Of a stretch of DNA of 31,193 nucleotides, positions 1 to 7,106 are shown piece after piece (position 1 is the first letter of the stretch; the number at the start of each line of letters is the position of its first letter). The notes beneath the pieces are model-generated. The model worked only from the letters and a program-made list of their open reading frames with translations. It was not told the DNA's origin and made no database searches. Location: the NCBI GenBank assembly GCA_964508185.1, contig CAZDSS010000019.1, positions 1 to 31,193 of the forward strand, in the 5' to 3' direction. A program made the translations under genes and the position numbers. The stretch comes from CAZDSS01 sp964508185 (lineage in GTDB: Bacteria > Pseudomonadota > Alphaproteobacteria > Sphingomonadales > Govanellaceae).

Positions 1-606
1 GTTGGCGGGGACGGGTTCTGGGAACTGGTCTCGCGTGGACGCGCGCCGGGCCATCCCGCGCCCGCGCAATGGCAGCCGCAGCGGCTGGCGGCCGAGACCG
101 CCGGGGCGACGGAGATCGCCTGCGAGCAGCACAACGTGCCGCTGCGCATCGTCAACGCGGTGGTGGAAGTCAATGACCGGCGCAAGGCGCAGATGGCCGA
201 CAAGATCATCGCCGCCTGCGACGGCAGCGTCGAAGGCAAGCGCATCGCCGTCCTGGGCCTGACCTTCAAGCCCAACACCGACGACATGCGCGACAGCCCG
301 AGCCTTGCCATCATTCCCGCGCTGCAGAGGGCGGGGGCGCAGATTGCCGCCTTCGACCCCGTGGGCATGGAGGAAGCGCGCAAGCTCATGCCCGACATCG
401 ATTATTGCGAGGACAGCTACGCGGCGCTCGAAGGGGCGGACGCGCTGGTCATCATCACCGAATGGAACCAGTTCCGCGCCCTGGATCTCGCCCGCGCCCG
501 CAGCATCATGCGCGGCAATGTGATGGTGGATCTGCGCAACGTCTACGGCCGGGCGGACGCCGAGAAGTTCGGCTTCCGCTACGTCGGCGTGGGCAAGGGC
601 GCGTGA
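1..606 (+). CDS. UDP-glucose 6-dehydrogenase-like protein, 3' part (5' end outside the window)
   Basis: The C-terminal part of a UDP-glucose/GDP-mannose dehydrogenase, which oxidises UDP-glucose to UDP-glucuronate for surface polysaccharide. The frame is open from base 1. From about base 105 it matches the family: a VPLRIVNAVVEVND helix linker, then the UDP-binding domain with GKRIAVLGLTFKPNTDDMRDSP, and a late ALVIITEWNQFR stretch. What is odd is the first ~100 bases: the expected GYGGSCFPKD motif with the catalytic cysteine should lie about 20-30 residues before LRIV and is not found in any of the three forward frames. Either the gene is rearranged or the sequence edge is faulty. The family call is firm for the C-terminal domain; activity cannot be judged. 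It fits the polysaccharide genes at 8.9-12.8 kb but is not adjacent to them. Confidence 0.85.
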   Translation, partial: VGGDGFWELVSRGRAPGHPAPAQWQPQRLAAETAGATEIACEQHNVPLRIVNAVVEVNDRRKAQMADKIIAACDGSVEGKRIAVLGLTFKPNTDDMRDSPSLAIIPALQRAGAQIAAFDPVGMEEARKLMPDIDYCEDSYAALEGADALVIITEWNQFRALDLARARSIMRGNVMVDLRNVYGRADAEKFGFRYVGVGKGA

Positions 607-657
607 GCACCCCACGTGCCGGTAGCGACTGGGGCCGGCCTTGCGCATAATGGCCCC

Positions 658-1077
658 ATGCTGCGGGTGAACGACCATATCGTCATCGACGAATCGGAGC
701 TTCGGGAAAGCTTCATCCGGGCGGCGGGGCCGGGCGGACAGAACGTCAACAAGGTCTCGACGGCCGTGGAGCTCCGGTTCGACGTCGCCCATTCGCCTGC
801 CCTCCCCGAGGACGTCCGCGCGCGGCTCATGACGCTTGCGGGGCGGCGGCTCAATCGCGACGGCGTCCTCGTGCTTACCGCCCAGAGCCACCGCAGCCAG
901 GACCTCAACCGCCAGGCGGCGCGGGAGCGTCTCGTGGAACTGATCCGCCGCGCCACAGAGAAGGAAAAGCCCCGCCGCCCGACGCGGCCCGGTGCCGGAG
1001 CCCGCGCGCGGCGCCTGAAGGCCAAGGCCGTGCGATCAGGGATCAAGGCCATGCGGCGCAGCATCGATCCCGACTAG
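658..1077 (+). CDS. arfB: Alternative ribosome-rescue factor ArfB (YaeJ-type peptidyl-tRNA hydrolase)
   Basis: A 139-residue class I release-factor-like protein that frees stalled ribosomes by hydrolysing peptidyl-tRNA. The catalytic GGQ is visible at residues 26-28 in the context RAAGPGGQNVNKVSTAVELRF. The C-terminus is a strongly basic tail (RRPTRPGAGARARRLKAK and onwards), the part that in ArfB enters the empty mRNA channel; no stop-codon-reading domain is present and the length is typical of ArfB. I chose the ATG at 658 because the family begins close to this L-R-V-N-D-H-I-V-I segment; a GTG at 616 would add 14 residues unlike the family. It follows the UDP-glucose dehydrogenase stop by about 50 bases and could share its transcript. 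Confidence 0.9.
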   Translation: MLRVNDHIVIDESELRESFIRAAGPGGQNVNKVSTAVELRFDVAHSPALPEDVRARLMTLAGRRLNRDGVLVLTAQSHRSQDLNRQAARERLVELIRRATEKEKPRRPTRPGAGARARRLKAKAVRSGIKAMRRSIDPD

Positions 1078-1237
1078 GGATCCTGACGACTGCGCACGCG
1101 CGACCGCCGCCCGCATCAATCGCCAATCTCCCCGAACCACGGAGCGACCCGCGTCACGGAACCGTCCGGCGACCGTCGGATCATGTCATGGGCATCTTTC
1201 CCATGGGTCGAGATTCCGTAAAAGCGAGGGACCGAAC

Positions 1238-1993
1238 ATGACCATCAAGATCCAGATCATCACGCCCCATGTGACGCCGCGGCCGCACAAGCTCAAGGAG
1301 GTTGAAAGCGTCGCCAAGGCCAATTCCGACGTGGAATTCAGCCAGACCAACATCGCCGAAGGCCCCAGCTCCGTCGAGGGCTCGTTCGACGAGGGGCTCG
1401 CGGGACCCGGCGTGGTCGCGGCCTGCATCGCCGGGGAAAACGCCGGCGTCAACGCGGTGATGATCGACTGCATGGGCGATCCCGGGCTTGACGCGGCGCG
1501 GGAGGCGGTGACCATCCCCGTCCTCGGCCCCGGCGAGACCACCATGCATGTGGCAGCGACCTTGGGTCACAAGTTCAGCGTGGTGACCATCCTCGACCGC
1601 GTGCGCCCGCTGCTCGAGCGCAATGCCCGCGCCTACGGCGTGCACGACAAGCTCGCCTCCGTCCGTGCCGTGGGGATCCCGGTGCTGGAGATCGAAAAGA
1701 GCCAGGACAAGCTGCTCGAGGCGCTTACCGCAGAATCCATCAAGGCGGTGACCGAGGACCATGCGGAGGTGATCGTGCTCGGCTGCACCGGATTCATGGG
1801 CGTGGGCGACGTCCTGCAGGCCGCCCTCAAGGACGCCGGGCTGCCCGTTCCCGTCCTCAACCCCATCCAGACGACCGTGTCCTACGCCATCATGCTGGCG
1901 CGCCTCGGCCTCCGGCACAGTAAGGTCGCGTGGCCCAGTCCCGATCTCGAGAAGGGCATCAAGGGCTACGCCTTCCTCACCGAAGGCGTCTAG
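1238..1993 (+). CDS. Asp/Glu/hydantoin racemase family protein
   Basis: A 251-residue cofactor-independent racemase of the hydantoin racemase (HyuE)/aspartate racemase superfamily. The two catalytic cysteines of this fold are both present and placed as in hydantoin racemases: C78 in MIDCMGDPG and C183 in VLGCTGFMG. The length matches the family. The substrate is uncertain: hydantoin, aspartate/glutamate-type acids and arylmalonate decarboxylase-like chemistry all occur in this fold, and no hydantoinase or carbamoylase lies nearby to support hydantoin. A GAGGGA ribosome-binding site lies about 8 bases before the ATG. The 160-base gap upstream holds a short CATGGG...CCCATG inverted repeat (1188-1206) and no promoter that I would defend. 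Confidence 0.8.
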   Translation: MTIKIQIITPHVTPRPHKLKEVESVAKANSDVEFSQTNIAEGPSSVEGSFDEGLAGPGVVAACIAGENAGVNAVMIDCMGDPGLDAAREAVTIPVLGPGETTMHVAATLGHKFSVVTILDRVRPLLERNARAYGVHDKLASVRAVGIPVLEIEKSQDKLLEALTAESIKAVTEDHAEVIVLGCTGFMGVGDVLQAALKDAGLPVPVLNPIQTTVSYAIMLARLGLRHSKVAWPSPDLEKGIKGYAFLTEGV

Positions 1994-2083
1994 ACCCGCG
2001 ATCACGATCCGCCCGCGCCTCCCGTCATCACCCTGCGGACGCAACGTCGGTTGCGCCGCAGGTGAACGACAGGAGGTATTGTT

Positions 2084-4006
2084 ATGGATCAATTGGAAAT
2101 CAAGAGCGAGAAGTCTTCAACCGAGGAGACCCCCCCGAAGGACGAAGCGAAAGATCGCAAGAAAGTTTACGAGTTCATGCAGCTTGTGGAGGAAAGGCTT
2201 CAAGCGCTGACGGACCTGGATGTGGTTTGGAGCAAAGCGGGCGGCCCCATGGCTTTTCTCAGCCGACTAAAACTTAAGGAGGAATTCCAGAACCTGGACA
2301 AGGAATTACAGCTCGCGATCAAAAATGACCTGGAAAAACTGACGCGCGCTCTTGAGGAGGAAAGAAACAGGCTTCAATTATTTATCAAGAGAGAGTGCTA
2401 TGAATGCGCGTCCCGAATAAAAGGCCTCCCCGTGAAGGAGTTCTATGACAACTATCGGGCGCTGTCAGATGCCGACGCGATCGCCGACCTGTTGGCCGGG
2501 AAACTGCACCGGCTGGACCCGGTCATTGGAGACCTTGGTTGTCAGTGGCGCGTTCCCTTCATACTGGATGTGCATGCCGCGCTGCGGGAGCATTGCCGGA
2601 CCGATCTCGCCTCCTTCGATATCGACAGCTTGCTCCAGGAATATGATGCCATCAGATCTGTTGCGCCGACCTTCCAGCAGATTCTCGAGGTGTGCAGGAT
2701 TTCGGGAACAATAAAGGTCAAGATCGGCGGTTCTCAGTCGTCCGAACGCTTCGTGCACTCGAATATCTTTGCGACGAATGAAAGCATCGCCGCGTGCGTG
2801 GGAAAGCTCAAGGCGAGCAAGTTCAATACACTCCGGGAAAAGGTTGAGACGTTCCTCACCAACTGGAACAAGGCCGACGGTTTCAACGCGCTGCGCTATC
2901 TGCAGCTGTGCAAGCTTCTGACCACCAACCGCGTCCGCACATTCGACGGGTTCGGCCTTTCGGGTACACCCATTGAGTTCTCCCTGCCGAACGCCGACGA
3001 GGTGCTCTCGTCACTCCATGCCGATCTGAGCAATTACTCCATGTTTTACATGATCAAGGTCTGCAAGGAGGTCTGCGACTTCAACGGCATCGAAGATACC
3101 AGTGTTGCTCCTGAGAAGGTACCGACGAGCCTTTCCACCTATCTCCTGATGAAGGACCATCGGTTCCTGACAATGCAGCAGAACACCAAGTTTGAGACCA
3201 ATGTCTGCTACGGCCCCCTGCGGGCGCTTTTCATCCGCCAGTCGCTCAGGAACCAGCCTATTGTGATCGATCTTCGCCGGCTCATTTGCAAGTACGAAGG
3301 CGGCAAGTTCTGGTACTACCCCAATGGCGCGGAGGTTCTTTATTATGCTCCCGACGGCAAGGGCGGATTCACATACGTTCCGGAGCCCAAGGACGAGGAC
3401 CAGAAGCGCGTGGCCCTGATATGTGAAGCTGCAAGCGTACTTCTAAAAGGCGACAAGGCGAAGGTGCCGGAAGACGAGGACAGTATCTTCTGCACCGAGA
3501 ATTTCGATGAGTTTCTCAAGGCCCTGGTCTCGGTTCCCGTCATCGATCTGATCCTTTTTGGCATTTCGAGCCATCCCGAGCTGCCAAAGCCCATCTGGAA
3601 TGGAAGGGCCTGGGAAAACGAGAACGTTGATAACCGCGCCATGGAGGCCTATCGCAAGGTACTGAACATGGAGAAGCTTCCCGAACCCAGGCCTTGGGTG
3701 CTCAGCAAGGACAGGCTCTCCATGATGGATAATACGGAGTGGGATCTGCTGACCGAGAAGTTCACTTTGCGCAACGTTCTATCCAAGTTCGGCGCTACTA
3801 CCTCGCAGTACAAGCGTCCGATGCATGGTGACCGGACACGGGCCGAGCGGACCGCCGAAACCATGATCTTTGCGCCCATACACATCTTCGGCAGCACCTA
3901 CTTCAACAAGCGTCAAGCCCTTGAGGATTACCGAATGCAGAAGAACCCGCCCAAGCGCTTGCCCCAGCTCGTCAAGAACACGGACTGCACCCTGCGTCCC
4001 GATTGA
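2084..4006 (+). CDS. Unrecognised 640-residue protein in AT-richer DNA
   Basis: I do not recognise this protein. It starts after a near-perfect AGGAGG at 2070-2075 and reads through 640 codons. The first ~27 residues are very charged (many K, E and D). Residues about 61-104 are a leucine-spaced acidic/basic helix typical of a coiled coil, ended by a CYEC pair at 105-108. The remainder is mixed alpha/beta with no signal peptide, membrane segment, Walker motif, nuclease or protease signature that I can see, so it is probably cytosolic. Codon and base use differ from the neighbours: 27 of 60 bases are G/C in 2341-2400, against 47 of 60 in 4201-4260 inside the next gene. That points to acquisition by transfer. 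It stands alone, with a strong hairpin just after the stop and no partner gene, so context gives no function. Confidence 0.8.
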   Translation: MDQLEIKSEKSSTEETPPKDEAKDRKKVYEFMQLVEERLQALTDLDVVWSKAGGPMAFLSRLKLKEEFQNLDKELQLAIKNDLEKLTRALEEERNRLQLFIKRECYECASRIKGLPVKEFYDNYRALSDADAIADLLAGKLHRLDPVIGDLGCQWRVPFILDVHAALREHCRTDLASFDIDSLLQEYDAIRSVAPTFQQILEVCRISGTIKVKIGGSQSSERFVHSNIFATNESIAACVGKLKASKFNTLREKVETFLTNWNKADGFNALRYLQLCKLLTTNRVRTFDGFGLSGTPIEFSLPNADEVLSSLHADLSNYSMFYMIKVCKEVCDFNGIEDTSVAPEKVPTSLSTYLLMKDHRFLTMQQNTKFETNVCYGPLRALFIRQSLRNQPIVIDLRRLICKYEGGKFWYYPNGAEVLYYAPDGKGGFTYVPEPKDEDQKRVALICEAASVLLKGDKAKVPEDEDSIFCTENFDEFLKALVSVPVIDLILFGISSHPELPKPIWNGRAWENENVDNRAMEAYRKVLNMEKLPEPRPWVLSKDRLSMMDNTEWDLLTEKFTLRNVLSKFGATTSQYKRPMHGDRTRAERTAETMIFAPIHIFGSTYFNKRQALEDYRMQKNPPKRLPQLVKNTDCTLRPD

Positions 4007-4016
4007 GGTGTTACGT

Positions 4017-4042
4017 GCGGAGGCGGCCCAAGCCGCCTCCGC
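4017..4042 (+). terminator. Hairpin after the unrecognised gene, possible terminator
   Basis: A perfect 11-bp stem, GCGGAGGCGGC with its complement, around a CCAA loop, starting 11 bases after the stop codon at 4006. There is no U-run after it, so termination is inferred from position and stem strength. It separates the AT-richer gene from the monooxygenase operon. Confidence 0.55.
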
Positions 4043-4113
4043 CCCTTCGCCACTTGGTTTCATCAGAAACCATCTGTATCATGGCCGCGACAACCCGGGT
4101 GCGAGGGGAAATC

Positions 4114-5817
4114 ATGAGCGAGCGGTCCGTCAATCCACCACCTTCTCTCTATTTCGACTACAAGGTCTTCCCGTTCCGCAGGCCGCCGGAGATGGACGGG
4201 GCGCGGACCGTCCATCCCGTGGTCGTCGTCGGCGGCGGGCCGGTGGGGCTCGAGCTTGCGCTGGAACTCGCGCGCCATGACGTTCCGAGCATCGTGATCG
4301 AAGCGGATGCGACGGTGTCCGAAGGCAGCCGCGCCATCTGCATCTCCCGCCGCAGCATGGAGATCTTCCAGCAGGTGGGCGTGATCGACCGCTTCCTGTC
4401 CAAGGCGCTGCCGTGGATCACCGGCCGGTCCTATTACCGGGGACAGGAAGTCTACCGCTTCGACATGCCCCATTCGGGGGACGAGCGCTTCCACCCCATG
4501 GCCAATCTCCAGCAGAACTGGATCGAGCAGTTTCTGCTGGAAACACTGGAGGAGACGGGCCTCGGCGACGTCCGCTGGCAAAGCCGGGTCGTTGGAATCA
4601 TGCAAGCGACGGATTACGTGCGCCTTGCCGTCGAGACGCCCGAAGGGACTTACGAGCTTCTCGCCCGATATGTGGTCGCGGCGGATGGTGCGCGGAGCAC
4701 CATGCGGCGGCTCATGAATCTGGAGCTTCGCGGCACGTCCTACAGCGGGCGCTATCTCATCGCCGACATCAGGCTGCGGTCGGACTATCCCACCGAGCGG
4801 CGTGCCTGGTTCGATCCGCCGTCCAATCCCGGCTCCACGGTGCTCATGCACAAGCAGCCGGACGACATCTGGCGGGTGGATTACCAGATCTCGGAACAGG
4901 CGGACGCGGAGACCGAGCTTCGGGAGGACAATATCCGCCGCCGCATCCAGGCGCAGCTCGACATGGCCGGCGAGACCGGAGAATGGGAGCTCGACTGGTA
5001 CAGCATCTACCGCGCCCATTGCCTGTGCCTCGACAATTACGTGCAGGGAAGGGTGATCTTCGCGGGCGACGCCGCCCATCTCGTGCCCATCTTCGGCGTG
5101 CGCGGGCTCAATTCGGGATTCGCCGACGCCAACAATCTGGGCTGGAAGCTCGCCTACGTGCTGAAGGGCGCGGCGCCCGAGCGGCTTCTCGAAAGCTACA
5201 ATCAGGAGCGGCGGGCGGCGACCCTCGACATCTTCCGGGAAGCGAGCAAGAGCACCATCTTCATGACCCCGCCGACGCGCGGCTACCGCATCATGCGGGA
5301 CGCCGTCCTGTCCCTGTCGCTGACCCAGGAATTTCCCCGCGACCTCATCAATCCGCGCCAGTCGGCGCCCTATGATTATCTGGACAGCCCCCTCAACAGC
5401 GGGGACGAGTGGGAGGACGAATTCCTTGCCGGACCGCCCCCGGGCGCGCCCTTGCGCAACATGAGGCTTCCGGACGGCCAGGGCTTCCTTCTCGACCATC
5501 CGGGCCGCTCCTTCACCGCCCTTTATTTCATGGCGACGGGCGCGGTGCCCCCGGACCTTGCGGCCGCCTTCGCCGAAATCGAGGTTGCGGGCGAGTCCCT
5601 GACCGCGATCGTCGTCTCGCGGCAGGGGCGGGCCGAGGCGGGGGACGTGAGGATCGCGGATCCCGAGGGCCGCATCTTCGATGCCTATGGCGCCACCGAC
5701 GGCAGCCTCTATCTCGTCCGCCCGGACGGCCATGTGGCCGCGCGGTTCCGGACGGCATCGGTCACCGGGTTGAAGCGCGCCGGGGCCACGGCGCTCGCCA
5801 GGGAGGATGCGCGATGA
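4114..5817 (+). CDS. FAD-dependent aromatic monooxygenase (PheA/TfdB/MhpA-type flavoprotein hydroxylase)
   Basis: A class A flavoprotein hydroxylase of about 567 residues that would insert one oxygen atom into an aromatic substrate using NAD(P)H. The N-terminal Rossmann motif is VVVVGGGPVGLELALELA. The middle NADPH/FAD DG motif is VVAADGARSTMRRLM, and the second FAD-binding motif is VIFAGDAAHLVPIFGVRGLNSGFADANNLGWKLA. The C-terminal ~100 residues resemble the thioredoxin-like tail of phenol hydroxylases. The ATG at 4114 follows GAGGGGAAA and is preferred over in-frame ATGs upstream (4081 and the 4003 frame). The gene overlaps the next small gene by ATGA, indicating translational coupling. The substrate is unknown; the size and tail favour a phenolic or hydroxyphenylpropionate-like compound. 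Confidence 0.9.
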   Translation: MSERSVNPPPSLYFDYKVFPFRRPPEMDGARTVHPVVVVGGGPVGLELALELARHDVPSIVIEADATVSEGSRAICISRRSMEIFQQVGVIDRFLSKALPWITGRSYYRGQEVYRFDMPHSGDERFHPMANLQQNWIEQFLLETLEETGLGDVRWQSRVVGIMQATDYVRLAVETPEGTYELLARYVVAADGARSTMRRLMNLELRGTSYSGRYLIADIRLRSDYPTERRAWFDPPSNPGSTVLMHKQPDDIWRVDYQISEQADAETELREDNIRRRIQAQLDMAGETGEWELDWYSIYRAHCLCLDNYVQGRVIFAGDAAHLVPIFGVRGLNSGFADANNLGWKLAYVLKGAAPERLLESYNQERRAATLDIFREASKSTIFMTPPTRGYRIMRDAVLSLSLTQEFPRDLINPRQSAPYDYLDSPLNSGDEWEDEFLAGPPPGAPLRNMRLPDGQGFLLDHPGRSFTALYFMATGAVPPDLAAAFAEIEVAGESLTAIVVSRQGRAEAGDVRIADPEGRIFDAYGATDGSLYLVRPDGHVAARFRTASVTGLKRAGATALAREDAR

Positions 5818-5996
5818 GCGACCGCGATCTCGAGGAAGTGTTCGACAAGATCGCCGAAGCCATCGACGAGGCGGGACCGAAGCGGGAGACCCTGTTCCTC
5901 GCGAAGCTCGCCCTCACCCTCGCCCATCGCCTGCGGGATCCCGGGGCGGTCGATGCGGCGATCACCGCCGCGCTCGCCGATCTCGAGCCTGACTGA
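5814..5996 (+). CDS. DUF2783-type small protein coupled to the flavin monooxygenase
   Basis: A 60-residue acidic helical protein starting MSDRDLEEVFDKIAEAID and ending AALADLEPD. The pattern (a D/E-rich first helix, then LFLAKLALTLAHRL, then a short alanine-rich helix) resembles the DUF2783 family, whose members are commonly encoded next to FAD monooxygenases of the kind just upstream. The start codon overlaps the stop of that gene (ATGA at 5814-5817). The function is unknown; a stabilising or accessory role for the oxygenase is inferred from coupling only. It is easily missed because of its size. Confidence 0.7.
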   Translation: MSDRDLEEVFDKIAEAIDEAGPKRETLFLAKLALTLAHRLRDPGAVDAAITAALADLEPD

Positions 5997-6058
5997 GCCG
6001 GAACAAGCCGGGCAAGGGGACGTTACTGGGCCAGGTCGAACGAAACGGGAGACAGGCC

Positions 6059-6634
6059 ATGGCCCTTTCCATGAGACAGCCCCTCTGGCGCAATGCGGGC
6101 GGCGTCATCGGCGTCGCCGTCGCCACCGCCATCGCAACCCGGGTGCTGCCGCCCCTTGTGGCGCAGGCGACGGGAATGGCGCGCGGCGCTGCGGGGCGCG
6201 ATCCTTTCGATCTTCTTGCCCGGGACCATCGCCACATCCTTGATCTTCTGGATGCGCTTGCGGAAAGCCGCCACAACGGCGCGATCGGCCGCACGCAACG
6301 GCTCCTCCGCCTCAAACGGCGGCTCAGCGCCCATGCCATGGCGGAAGAGAACATCATCTATCCCATGCTCCATGACGCGGCCGAAAGCGCGGACAAGGTG
6401 CGGCAGCTTTACGCGGAGCATGCGGAGATCAAGATCCATCTCCATGCGCTGGAAGACCTCATCAGGGACGACAGCGGCTGGCTGCCGCGGGTGATGGACC
6501 TGCGCGCGCTCATCGAATCCCATGCCCGGGACGAGGAGGAAAGGGAATTTCCCGCGCTCCGCGCCCGGCTCGACGACAAGGCGACGGCGCGCCTCTTCGG
6601 CGAGGTGCAGCGGGAAAAGGCGATGATCCTTTGA
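6059..6634 (+). CDS. Hemerythrin HHE domain protein with an N-terminal hydrophobic anchor
   Basis: 191 residues. Residues about 13-40 form a hydrophobic, alanine/valine-rich segment (GGVIGVAVATAIATRVLPPLV) that could anchor the protein in the membrane. The rest is a four-helix hemerythrin-like domain with the expected iron ligands: DHRHILDLLDAL, HAMAEENIIYPML (H-x3-E), EHAEIKIHLHALE, and HARDEEEREFPAL. Such domains bind a di-iron centre and act in oxygen, nitric oxide or iron handling. It lies 62 bases after the DUF2783 gene on the same strand. A role in supplying or sensing O2 for the upstream monooxygenase is possible but is only inference. The start at 6059 follows GGGAGA. Confidence 0.85.
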   Translation: MALSMRQPLWRNAGGVIGVAVATAIATRVLPPLVAQATGMARGAAGRDPFDLLARDHRHILDLLDALAESRHNGAIGRTQRLLRLKRRLSAHAMAEENIIYPMLHDAAESADKVRQLYAEHAEIKIHLHALEDLIRDDSGWLPRVMDLRALIESHARDEEEREFPALRARLDDKATARLFGEVQREKAMIL

Positions 6635-6650
6635 GGGGCGGGTCAGGCGA

Positions 6651-7067
6651 TCACTCGCCGTTCGCCTCGAGCCACTCCATGTCCTCGTCGCTGAAGCCGA
6701 AATGGTGGCCGATCTCGTGGATCACCACATGGCGCACCACGGCTTCCAGGCTGTCGCCCGTCTCTTCCGCATAGTTCAGGATCGGATAGCGGTAGAGGAA
6801 GACCATGTCCGGCTGCTGGGCGAAATCGAAGGCCGATTTCTGATCCAGGCTCACCCCGTGATAGAGCCCGAGGAGATCAAGGGGATCCTCGATCCCCATA
6901 TTGTCCAGGGTCTCGTCATCCGCGTAGTCGAGGATATGGACCACCACCTCGCCCGCCGCCACGGCGATCTCCGGCGGCAGGCTCGCAAGCGTCTGCCGGA
7001 CGTAGCGTTCGAATTCCGCATCGTCCGGCATGGGCAGGGGGGCAGGATCGTTCCACATGGCATACAA
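6651..7067 (-). CDS. Small zincin-like metallopeptidase family protein
   Basis: A protein of about 138 residues with a C-terminal zinc-peptidase motif, VVIHEIGHHFGFSDEDMEWLE, that is HExxHHFGxSD. The length and the position of the motif close to the C-terminus match the COG3824/PF06262 family of short zincins found widely in Actinobacteria and Alphaproteobacteria. The earlier segment (DDAEFERYVRQTLASLPPEIA) is also family-like. Its target is unknown. It lies 39 bases after the malonyl-CoA synthetase gene on the same strand and is probably cotranscribed with it. A second in-frame ATG at 7058 is a possible start. It is convergent to the hemerythrin gene, with only 16 bases between stops. Confidence 0.85.
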   Translation of the reverse strand: MYAMWNDPAPLPMPDDAEFERYVRQTLASLPPEIAVAAGEVVVHILDYADDETLDNMGIEDPLDLLGLYHGVSLDQKSAFDFAQQPDMVFLYRYPILNYAEETGDSLEAVVRHVVIHEIGHHFGFSDEDMEWLEANGE

Positions 7068-7106
7068 GATAGGGTGCGGCCCCGCGTCAGGCCAGTGGCG
7101 AGAAGA

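Noticed and set aside
1188..1206. CATGGG/CCCATG inverted repeat before the racemase gene as an operator or terminator
   Set aside because: It has only 6-bp arms, no U-run and no second copy near a related gene, so chance is likely.
4063..5733. A 556-codon minus-strand frame over the flavin monooxygenase
   Set aside because: The plus strand carries GxGxxG, DG and GD flavin motifs in order and a ribosome-binding site; the minus-strand frame is a composition artefact.
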